In this document: positions 27,864-34,878 of the stretch, in pieces | How positions within the stretch are numbered: the stretch's first letter is position 1 | How the letters are laid out: the number at the start of each line of letters is the position of its first letter | Program-made: the position numbers and the translations under genes | Notes under the pieces: model-generated | What the model saw: only the letters and a program-made list of their open reading frames with translations | Databases searched by the model: none | What the model was told of the DNA's origin: nothing | Source of the DNA: Sphingobacteriaceae bacterium | GTDB taxonomy: Bacteria; Bacteroidota; Bacteroidia; B-17B0; Aurantibacillaceae | NCBI GenBank assembly: GCA_947453445.1 | Contig: CANGGP010000013.1 | Coordinates: 1 to 64,000, forward strand | Reading direction: 5' to 3' | Length of the DNA stretch: 64,000 bases

Positions 27864-29249
27864 ATGAAAAAATCAGATATAAAACATTCTTGGGCTGAGC
27901 CTTACAAGATTAAGATGGTAGAGTTATTAAAAATGACCACCAAACAACAACGCATTAAAGCCATTAAAGAAGCAGGGTATAATACTTTTCTTTTAAAATC
28001 GGAAGATGTTTACATCGACTTACTCACCGATAGTGGAACAAATGCCATGAGCGATATTCAATGGGCGGCATTGATGCTTGGCGATGAAGCATACGCAGGC
28101 AGCAAGAGTTATTACAAACTTGAAGCAGCCATTCAAAAATATTATGGTTACAAATACATAGTTCCCACACACCAAGGTCGTGCTGCGGAAAATATTTTAT
28201 CTAAAATTTTAATTAAAAAAGGGGATGTGATTCCCGGCAATATGTATTTCACCACCACCCGCTTACATCAGGAACTAGCAGGTGGTACTTTTACCGATAT
28301 CATTATTGACGAAGCACACGATCCTTACAGCGACCATCCATTTAAAGGTAATGTTGACATGGCTAAATTGGAAAAAGTAGTGAAGAAGTACGGCGCAAAA
28401 AAAATTCCGTACATCAGTATTGCAACCAATGTGAACATGGCAGGCGGACAACCTGTGAGCATGGCCAATTTAAAAGAACTACGCGCTTATACCAAAAAGC
28501 TTGGTATCCGCATTATTCACGATATGACCAGGGTTGCAGAAAATGCCTATTTTATTCAACAACGTGAAAAAGGATACGCCAAAAAAAGCATCAAAGACAT
28601 TGTGAAAGAAATTTGTTCTTTAACCGATGGTGCCACCATGAGTGCTAAAAAAGACGCCTTGGTAAACATTGGCGGGTTTATGGCCACCAATGAATGGGAT
28701 GTGTTTGAAGAAGCACGCAATATGGTGGTAGTTTATGAAGGATTACACACCTATGGCGGTTTAGCCGGCAGAGACATGGAAGCCATTGCCGTTGGGATTG
28801 CGGAAAGTTTGGACGACAACCATCAACGTGCCAGAATTGGTCAGGTTGAATACTTGGGACATAAAATGATGGAATACAATGTGCCAATTGTTCAACCCAT
28901 TGGTGGTCATGGTATTTTTGTGGATGCTAAAAAATTCTTACCGCATTTAACGCAAGATCAATTTCCTGCACAAACATTGGCAGCAGAAGTATACATCGAT
29001 TCAGGCGTAAGAACAATGGAGCGCGGTATTGTTTCGGCGGGTCGCAAAGCCAACGGTGAAAATTATTATCCGAAATTAGAGTTGGTGCGATTTACCATGC
29101 CACGCAGGGTTTATACACAAGCCCACATGGATGTAATTGCCGAGTCGGTAGCATCTGTATATGAAAGACGCAATTCAATAAAAGGATTAAAAATGGTTTA
29201 CGAACCAAAATACTTAAGATTCTTTCAAGCCAAATTTGAAAAATTATAA
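27864..29249 (+). CDS. tpl: Tyrosine phenol-lyase
   Basis: 461 residues. A PLP enzyme that cleaves L-tyrosine to phenol, pyruvate and ammonia. The region TMERGIVSAGR carries Arg387 at the place of Arg381, which discriminates tyrosine phenol-lyase from tryptophanase. AGYNTFLL, IDLLTDSGTNAMSD, GNMYFTTTR, LTQDQFPAQTLAA and PLP Lys263 (SAKKDALVN) also match that enzyme closely. It is a tandem paralogue of tnaA and lies five bases before norC, so it is co-transcribed with both. Specificity is predicted from residues, not shown. Confidence 0.88.
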   Translation: MKKSDIKHSWAEPYKIKMVELLKMTTKQQRIKAIKEAGYNTFLLKSEDVYIDLLTDSGTNAMSDIQWAALMLGDEAYAGSKSYYKLEAAIQKYYGYKYIVPTHQGRAAENILSKILIKKGDVIPGNMYFTTTRLHQELAGGTFTDIIIDEAHDPYSDHPFKGNVDMAKLEKVVKKYGAKKIPYISIATNVNMAGGQPVSMANLKELRAYTKKLGIRIIHDMTRVAENAYFIQQREKGYAKKSIKDIVKEICSLTDGATMSAKKDALVNIGGFMATNEWDVFEEARNMVVVYEGLHTYGGLAGRDMEAIAVGIAESLDDNHQRARIGQVEYLGHKMMEYNVPIVQPIGGHGIFVDAKKFLPHLTQDQFPAQTLAAEVYIDSGVRTMERGIVSAGRKANGENYYPKLELVRFTMPRRVYTQAHMDVIAESVASVYERRNSIKGLKMVYEPKYLRFFQAKFEKL

Positions 29250-29254
29250 AGGTT

Positions 29255-29668
29255 ATGAAAATAGGCATCACATCTGTATTTATTTTTTTAAGTGCATTGT
29301 TTCTTGCCTATTCCTTTAGTATTTATTTACAACCACTTTCAGAAAAAAAAGTGCTTGGTTTCAATCAACAAAAAGCTGCTGATGGTAGACTTATCTGGCA
29401 AAAATACAATTGCCAAAGTTGCCATCAGCTTTTTGGCTTAGGCGGTTATTTAGGGCCCGACCTTACAAACACGATTTCAAATCCCAACAAGGGCGAAAAC
29501 TTCATGCGCGCCATGATACAATCCGGTATTAAACAAATGCCGGCCTTTCACATTCCCGAAAACGAATTAACAGATTTATTTGAATTTTTAAAATCAACGA
29601 ACGCCAGTGGTGTTGCTGACCCTAGAAAATTTAACACCAATGCTTTTGGCATGATTCATCACCAATGA
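29255..29668 (+). CDS. norC: NorC-like membrane-anchored cytochrome c
   Basis: 137 residues. One N-terminal membrane anchor (about residues 5-25), then a periplasmic cytochrome c domain with a CQSCH haem site (C53, C56, H57) and a likely Met95 ligand (KQMPAF). HQLFGLGGYLGPDLTN after the haem site is the NorC signature region. It would pass electrons to NorB. It overlaps norB by four bases and follows tpl by five. Confidence 0.88.
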   Translation: MKIGITSVFIFLSALFLAYSFSIYLQPLSEKKVLGFNQQKAADGRLIWQKYNCQSCHQLFGLGGYLGPDLTNTISNPNKGENFMRAMIQSGIKQMPAFHIPENELTDLFEFLKSTNASGVADPRKFNTNAFGMIHHQ

Positions 29669-30987
29669 ACAAATTAAAAAACAATAGCGGTCAACAATTT
29701 TTATTTTTAGCACTGTGTATTTTATTTGTCGCGTTGCTTTTTGGTGTATTTACTGCTGTTGTGTATTTAATACCCGATTTTTTAAAAGAGAGTTTTGGTT
29801 TTGCAGCACTCAGACCCTTACACGTAAGCTCGGCATTATTTTGGATCATACTTGGTGCCAGCGGATGTGTTTATAGTGCCTTGCAAGCAATAACTGGCAA
29901 ACTTATTTTTAACATTAAAAGCAAAGCACAAATCGCTTTTTGGTTATTTGCATTACTGAGCATTTATTATTCTTATTTCACAAAACAATTCGGCGGCCGC
30001 GAATATTGGGAGTTTAATCCTATTTGGTCATTGCCCATTGTGATTGCTTGGGTATTATTTCTTATTAATTTTATTAGCATTGTCAGAAAAATAAAAAACT
30101 GGCCCGTTTACATGTGGATGTGGCTCACAGGTATTGTTTTTTTTCTGTTTATATTCCTCGAAAATTATTTGTGGGTGTTTCCTTATTTCAGAAGTCATTT
30201 TATCACCGATATGACAATTCAATGGAAGGCTAACGGTTCTTTGGTTGGTGCATGGAATCAAATTTTATATGGAACAGCTTTTTATTTAATGGATAAGATT
30301 GAGAACAAACAAGACGTTGGCAAAAGTAAATTAGCATTTGCTACCTTCTTTCTTGGTCTTGTTAACCTAATGTTTAATTGGGGGCATCATGTATATACCC
30401 TTCCAACAGTAAACTATGTGCGGTATGTGGGTTATGCGGTAAGTATGACTGAATGGATTTTCTTTCTAAAAATATTTTACAATTGGAAAAAAAGTGTAAG
30501 CGCTGTGCAAAAAAATTATCATCATTTTCCTTATCGCTTTTTAATGATGGCTGATGTATGGGTGCTAATCAATCTAAGCCAAGCCTTGCTCATGTCGATT
30601 CCCGCCATCAATATCTATACACATGGCACACACATTACAGTAGCGCATGCCATGGGAACAACAATTGGCATAAACAGCATGATCATCTTGGCCTGCTGTT
30701 TTGAATTTATGGCTCCAAAAAACATATCCTTGTTTAGTGCAAAGTTTTTAAACCTACAATTTTGGGTATTACAAATTGGCATTTTTATTTTATGGGCTTC
30801 CTTAAATTTGGCTGGCATAAAAAAAGGAATTTGGCAGATGAGCAATCCGCAGAGTACATATGCTGAGATGATGGCAAGTTTAAAGCCTTATTTTATTGCC
30901 TTCGGATTGGGAGGAACAATTATCACAATAGCACTATTTGGCATCGCATTTAAATTAATTCAATGGACTTTAAAAAATAATACTTAG
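29665..30987 (+). CDS. NorB-like haem-copper oxidase family protein (divergent nitric oxide reductase)
   Basis: 440 residues, about 12 membrane helices, close to NorB length. Conserved: His53 (haem b), GGREYWEFNP, NWGHH with His241/His242 (two FeB ligands), Glu263, YTHGT and His328 (haem b3). Aligned by eye to Pseudomonas NorB, the third FeB His (207) falls on Asn190, the FeB Glu (211) on Val194, and the second haem b His (349) on Met330. Pairing with norC makes NO reduction the first guess, but the catalytic site is atypical. Divergent NOR families with altered sites are known; I cannot place it in one. Confidence 0.8.
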   Translation: MNKLKNNSGQQFLFLALCILFVALLFGVFTAVVYLIPDFLKESFGFAALRPLHVSSALFWIILGASGCVYSALQAITGKLIFNIKSKAQIAFWLFALLSIYYSYFTKQFGGREYWEFNPIWSLPIVIAWVLFLINFISIVRKIKNWPVYMWMWLTGIVFFLFIFLENYLWVFPYFRSHFITDMTIQWKANGSLVGAWNQILYGTAFYLMDKIENKQDVGKSKLAFATFFLGLVNLMFNWGHHVYTLPTVNYVRYVGYAVSMTEWIFFLKIFYNWKKSVSAVQKNYHHFPYRFLMMADVWVLINLSQALLMSIPAINIYTHGTHITVAHAMGTTIGINSMIILACCFEFMAPKNISLFSAKFLNLQFWVLQIGIFILWASLNLAGIKKGIWQMSNPQSTYAEMMASLKPYFIAFGLGGTIITIALFGIAFKLIQWTLKNNT

Positions 30988-31012
30988 AAAATTAATCACA
31001 AAAAAAAACAAC

Positions 31013-31195
31013 ATGGGTACAGCAATATATTTCATTTTAGGTTTGGTTTGGGTTTTCGCTTGCTTAGGCATTGGCCTCTACATCAGTGGTATCGGTGTTA
31101 GTGCCGAACAACAAGTAAAATACGGCTTTAGAACAATGGTGATTACCTTTTTATTAGGTGTGTTTATGCTCATCGCCATCATTGCGCGATTGTAA
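31013..31195 (+). CDS. Small two-helix membrane protein following norB
   Basis: 60 residues: hydrophobic segments at about 4-26 and 40-58 separated by GVSAEQQVKYGFR. No family recognised. It is 25 bases after norB on the same strand and is the last gene of the operon. The two-helix form and position suggest a small accessory or third subunit of the NorCB-like complex; this is inference. The convergent flavoprotein gene ends four bases further on. Confidence 0.65.
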   Translation: MGTAIYFILGLVWVFACLGIGLYISGIGVSAEQQVKYGFRTMVITFLLGVFMLIAIIARL

Positions 31196-31198
31196 CTT

Positions 31199-31642
31199 TC
31201 AAGCTTGTTCTAAATCACGATTCCAAACGGTTTTGTTTCCGAAACCCAAAGTATTGTCGGTATATTTTATGTAGGTGAGGTTTACGATCCAAAAATATCC
31301 CGGCAACATTAAACTCATTGGAAATGCTTTGGCATAATGCGCATTGAAAGTAGAAGCACCTAGCATAAAATCAGGTTTAACTGAGCCGTTAAATTGAATC
31401 CCTTTTAAATTGGTAAACTGAATTTGATCCGGTAAAATGGTACCCGCCACCGCAGCGCTCGCCTTGATTAAAGTTTCGTGTTTTGTGCCATAAGATGATT
31501 TAAATATCAAGGCGTTTTCATTTTCGTCAAATGCATAAAAACAATTGATACAGTATGGTTGATTATTTGTATCAACAAAACAAATAGTCACGACTTTATT
31601 TTCTAGAAGAAATTTTTTTATTGAATCAGGTAATGTCTGCAT
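31199..31642 (-). CDS. Pyridoxamine 5'-phosphate oxidase-like split-barrel protein
   Basis: 147 residues, single-domain FMN-binding split barrel (PNPOx-like family). Visible: VVTICFVDTNNQPYCINCFYAF, KSSYGTKHETLIKASAAVAGT, and IKGIQFNG-type core, with no membrane segment. Such proteins bind FMN, haem or F420, and many are of unknown function. It is convergent with the nor operon and divergent from the Rrf2 gene, so its promoter shares the regulatory gap 31643-31983. A link to NO or low oxygen is suggested by location only. Confidence 0.75.
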   Translation of the reverse strand: MQTLPDSIKKFLLENKVVTICFVDTNNQPYCINCFYAFDENENALIFKSSYGTKHETLIKASAAVAGTILPDQIQFTNLKGIQFNGSVKPDFMLGASTFNAHYAKAFPMSLMLPGYFWIVNLTYIKYTDNTLGFGNKTVWNRDLEQA

Positions 31643-31925
31643 AAATCAATTGTTTTCGTTAATGGCCCATCAAATTTTGAATTTGTAAATTCAGGATACA
31701 AATGAATCCCATTTCATTGATTGAGATTTGAACCAACATGCAAATGTAAAATACATTCTCATATGATGATTATCGTATTACAATAGAAACGCAAATTAAT
31801 TAATTAAATTTTTTAAGGGTTACCATAATTTAGCGATTTAAAAGGCTGAGAAAAGTCATAAAATTTTTAATCAACAGATTTATAAACCGAATTGTTAAAT
31901 GGACAGTTATCTGTTCACAATTATA

Positions 31926-31943
31926 TCGGATAAAATTATCCGA
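31926..31943. promoter_or_regulatory. Predicted Rrf2 operator (autoregulatory)
   Basis: TCGGATAA-AA-TTATCCGA, a perfect 8-base inverted repeat with a 2-base spacer. It ends 15 bases before TATATTTG and so covers the -33 region of the promoter for the Rrf2 gene and nrdJ. The near-copy at 22093-22110 has the same geometry. Self-repression is usual for Rrf2 proteins. Confidence 0.7.
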
Positions 31944-31958
31944 CTTTTAGATTAGGTT

Positions 31959-31966
31959 TATATTTG
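31959..31966 (+). promoter_or_regulatory. -7 promoter element of the Rrf2-nrdJ unit
   Basis: TATATTTG matches TAnnTTTG; ATG 31984 lies 17 bases downstream. Confidence 0.6.
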
Positions 31967-31983
31967 GAGCATATAAATTAATT

Positions 31984-32421
31984 ATGATATTTAGTAAAGC
32001 TTGCGAATACGGAATAAGGGCCACCATTTATATTGCGCAACAATCACTAAATAATAAGCGTCCCAATTTAAAAGACATTTCAAAAGAAATAGATTCACCG
32101 GAAGCATTTACGGCCAAAATCTTACAACAATTAGTAAAAGGCAAGGTAATTCAATCGGTGAAAGGTGCGAATGGAGGATTTGAAATAAACAACAAAAAGA
32201 TGGGGAAGGTAAAACTGAAGGATATTGTAAAAGCCATCGACGAAGATTTTGATTACAAAATTTGTGTCCTCGGTTTAAAACTTTGTTCTGAGTTACGCCC
32301 TTGTCCTGTACACCATAAATACAAACACATCAAAGCCGAATTAAAAAACATGTTGCAAAGCACCAATTTATTGGATTTGTCGGATGGTTTAAAAGACGGC
32401 AAAACTTGCTTACGATTCTAA
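31984..32421 (+). CDS. Rrf2 family transcriptional regulator, NsrR/IscR-like
   Basis: 145 residues, normal Rrf2 length. Winged helix at the N-terminus (IFSKACEYGIRATIYIA, then KILQQLVKGKVIQSVKGANGGFEI). Three cysteines, C94, C101 and C107 (C-x6-C-x5-C), match the cluster ligands of NsrR and IscR in position and near-spacing, so an NO- or redox-sensitive Fe-S cluster is likely. It probably represses its own promoter and the orf602-nor operon through the shared palindrome. It lies 18 bases before nrdJ. Whether the signal is NO, O2 or cluster status is not decided by sequence. Confidence 0.9.
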   Translation: MIFSKACEYGIRATIYIAQQSLNNKRPNLKDISKEIDSPEAFTAKILQQLVKGKVIQSVKGANGGFEINNKKMGKVKLKDIVKAIDEDFDYKICVLGLKLCSELRPCPVHHKYKHIKAELKNMLQSTNLLDLSDGLKDGKTCLRF

Positions 32422-32439
32422 CTTCTAAAACAATACACT

Positions 32440-34449
32440 ATGTTAAATTTTAAACTCGATGAAGAATTTGTGAATTCTTACAAAGACATCAAGCCTGATT
32501 TTGGTTTTAACGGGCTCGGACAACTAACTTATTACCGTACGTATTCCCGACTGACGGAAAACGGTCATAATGAACAGTGGTACGAAACCGTGAGACGCGT
32601 AGTTGAAGGAGCCTATACTTTACAAAAAGAGCACATATTAAGTAATGAACTTGGTTGGAATAACCGCAAAGCGCAACATTCAGCCCAAGAAATGTACGAC
32701 CGTATTTTTAAAATGAAATTTTTACCGCCCGGCAGAATGCTGTGGGCTTTAGGCACACCCATTATTCATCAAAAAAGAGTTGGCCAAGCTTTATTTAATT
32801 GCGCTTTTGTTTCGACTGAAAATATTGGCAAAACCTTAGAGGAAGCCTTAAAACCATTCACGTTTATGATGGACATGAGCATGGTGGGTGTTGGTGTTGG
32901 GTTTGATGTTGAAGGTGCCAAAAAAATCGAAATCAACGCTCCAACAAGTAAACACGAAGAAATTTTTGTGATTCCCGATTCTCGCGAAGGCTGGGTAATG
33001 AGCTTAGAAAAATTATTATTCACTTATTTTTCAAAACATTTTGGCTTTAACAATGCCTCGGTTGTAAAATTTAATTATGAAGAAATTCGTCCCGCAGGCA
33101 TTCCCATTGCAGGATTTGGCGGCATTTCATCGGGCCCTGCCCCACTCGAAAAATTACACAACCAATTAAGGGATGTGCTACATAGATTAGACGGCAAGAA
33201 GATAACCGTTACCGCCATTACGGATATCATGAACATGATTGGTCAATGTGTGGTTGCTGGCAACGTAAGAAGAACGGCTCAAATTGCTTTGGGTGAAGTG
33301 AAAGACAAAGAATACCGCAGTTTAAAAGATTACAGATGGAATTCAGAATCACAAAAATACGAAGGCAGCATGGCCCACCGAGCCCAATGGGGCTGGGCTT
33401 CAAACAACAGCGTGAATGTAGATGAAAGCACCGACTTTGAAGAAGTGGCCAAACAAACAGCCATTAATGGCGAACCGGGTTTTGTGTTTATGAATAATAT
33501 TCGCGCCTTTTCTCGTATGTGTGATCCGGCCGATAACAAAGATATCAAAGCAAAAGGTACCAATCCATGCGGCGAACAAACTTTAGAATCTTACGAATTG
33601 TGCTGCCTTGTTGAAACCTTTCCTTCAAGAGCAGAATCTAAAGAAGATTATTTAAGAACCTTAAAATTTGCCTATTTATTGGGTAAAACGGCCACCTTGG
33701 TGAATACCACTTGGCCTGAAACAAACCGTGTTCAAAAACGCAATCGCCGCATTGGCACTTCGGTATCAGGCATTACAAATTTCATTGGCGAACATTCATT
33801 GGATGTTTTAAAACAATGGCTCGATGAAGGTTACCATGAAATTCAAAAATGGGACGATATTTACTCTTCTTGGTTATGTGTTCCAAAAAGCATCAAAACC
33901 ACCAGTGTAAAACCAAGTGGCACCGTAAGTTTATTGGCTGGTGTTAACCCCGGCTGTCACTTCCCGGAATTTAATTATTACATCCGAAGGATGCGTTTAT
34001 CAAAAAACTCGAGTTTGTTGCCTGCCATTTTAAATTCAGGATTGCACATTGAAGACGATGTGGTAGACGCAAGTTCGGTGGTGGTAGAATTTCCAATCCA
34101 CAACCAAGGAAAGTCGCTGAATACTGTAAGCATATGGGAACAGGTTTCGCTGGCTGTTTTTTTACAAAAATACTGGTCCGACAATCAAGTTTCTTGCACT
34201 GTAACAGTGAAACCCAACGAAAGCCATGAAATTAAAACTGTGTTAGATTATTTCAAATACGATTTAAAATCGATTAGTTTTTTACCAAAACTCGAATTCG
34301 GCGCATATGCTCAAATGCCTTATGAAGCCATTTCTAAAGAGCGTTATGAGGAAATGTCGGCAAAAATTACTTCGGTAGATTTTAAACAGGTTTCTGAAGA
34401 TTCTATCGGCGAAAAGTTTTGTAACAACGACGTGTGCATGGTGGTATAA
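32440..34449 (+). CDS. nrdJ: Class II (adenosylcobalamin-dependent) ribonucleotide reductase
   Basis: 669 residues, the monomeric Lactobacillus-RTPR type. It makes deoxyribonucleotides with a B12 radical and needs no O2. C121 (FNCAFVS), the thiyl-radical site C377 in NPCGE and the partner C388 eleven residues later match RTPR Cys119, Cys408 and Cys419; the C-terminal relay pair is CNNDVC. It is somewhat shorter than the roughly 740-residue prototype. It is co-transcribed with the Rrf2 regulator and followed by a strong terminator. Cobalamin genes are not in the window. Confidence 0.92.
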   Translation: MLNFKLDEEFVNSYKDIKPDFGFNGLGQLTYYRTYSRLTENGHNEQWYETVRRVVEGAYTLQKEHILSNELGWNNRKAQHSAQEMYDRIFKMKFLPPGRMLWALGTPIIHQKRVGQALFNCAFVSTENIGKTLEEALKPFTFMMDMSMVGVGVGFDVEGAKKIEINAPTSKHEEIFVIPDSREGWVMSLEKLLFTYFSKHFGFNNASVVKFNYEEIRPAGIPIAGFGGISSGPAPLEKLHNQLRDVLHRLDGKKITVTAITDIMNMIGQCVVAGNVRRTAQIALGEVKDKEYRSLKDYRWNSESQKYEGSMAHRAQWGWASNNSVNVDESTDFEEVAKQTAINGEPGFVFMNNIRAFSRMCDPADNKDIKAKGTNPCGEQTLESYELCCLVETFPSRAESKEDYLRTLKFAYLLGKTATLVNTTWPETNRVQKRNRRIGTSVSGITNFIGEHSLDVLKQWLDEGYHEIQKWDDIYSSWLCVPKSIKTTSVKPSGTVSLLAGVNPGCHFPEFNYYIRRMRLSKNSSLLPAILNSGLHIEDDVVDASSVVVEFPIHNQGKSLNTVSIWEQVSLAVFLQKYWSDNQVSCTVTVKPNESHEIKTVLDYFKYDLKSISFLPKLEFGAYAQMPYEAISKERYEEMSAKITSVDFKQVSEDSIGEKFCNNDVCMVV

Positions 34450-34470
34450 AATACAATCATCAGTTGTATG

Positions 34471-34501
34471 AAAAAGCCCTTCAAAACCGAAGGGCTTTTT
34501 T
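34471..34501 (+). terminator. Rho-independent terminator after nrdJ
   Basis: AAAAAGCCCTTC (34471-34482) pairs with GAAGGGCTTTTT (34489-34500) across a 6-base loop and runs into T residues. It separates the Rrf2-nrdJ unit from the cco operon. Confidence 0.9.
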
Positions 34502-34604
34502 CATTGCATCAAAAAATTCAAACTTATCCCTTTTAAACAATTACCAAGGCCTTGCCTCGGGCCAAATAGCTATTTTTCCACAATACTTTTGATTTCTCAA
34601 AAAC

Positions 34605-34618
34605 ATGACTTTTATCAT
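34605..34618. promoter_or_regulatory. Crp/Fnr-type site upstream of the cco operon
   Basis: ATGA-CTTTTA-TCAT, a TGA-N6-TCA pair centred about 60 bases upstream of the predicted start of ccoS transcription, a common activator distance. cbb3 operons are classic Fnr/FixK targets, which supports it. Confidence 0.5.
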
Positions 34619-34662
34619 AAGTTAAAAAGAGTAATGTCAGTACTATTGCATCCATACAATTA

Positions 34663-34670
34663 TAATTTTG
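34663..34670 (+). promoter_or_regulatory. -7 element of the cco operon
   Basis: TAATTTTG fits TAnnTTTG. ATG 34681 is only ten bases further, so the ccoS leader would be a few bases long. No good TTG at -33 is seen, as expected for an activator-dependent promoter. Confidence 0.5.
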
Positions 34671-34680
34671 AAATCGTTAA

Positions 34681-34854
34681 ATGAGCGTCGTTATTATCCT
34701 TATATCAGCTAGTCTTATGATTGCAATAGGCTTCTTAATCGCCTTTATTTGGTCGGTTAAAAGTGGGCAATACGACGATGATTATACCCCATCGGTACGC
34801 ATGCTGTTCGACGACACACCAAAAGCAGAAAACACAGATCAATCAAATAAATAA
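34681..34854 (+). CDS. ccoS: cbb3-type oxidase assembly protein CcoS
   Basis: 57 residues, normal for this small family. One membrane helix (about residues 3-25) followed by SVKSGQYDDDYTPSVRMLFDD, the CcoS signature (W-x-xKSGQ-D-D). CcoS is needed for cofactor insertion in cbb3 oxidase. It is the first gene of the operon, 24 bases before ccoNO, and the start follows a -7 element closely. Confidence 0.9.
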   Translation: MSVVIILISASLMIAIGFLIAFIWSVKSGQYDDDYTPSVRMLFDDTPKAENTDQSNK

Positions 34855-34878
34855 AAAACAAATAACAACGAAGCGTTT

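Larger units (their letters stand above)
31643..31983. promoter_or_regulatory. Divergent regulatory region between flavoprotein and Rrf2 gene
   Basis: 341 AT-rich bases with no gene. It contains a TGA-GAAAAG-TCA pair at 31847-31858 (weak Crp/Fnr-like), an ACAGTTATCTGT palindrome near 31901-31912, the perfect Rrf2-type palindrome at 31926-31943 and a -7 element TATATTTG at 31959-31966. Confidence 0.6.

Noticed and set aside
31847-31858. TGA-GAAAAG-TCA as a firm Fnr site for the Rrf2 gene
   Set aside because: It is about 120 bases upstream of the likely start, has no extended arm match, and such cores occur by chance; kept only as a weak note.
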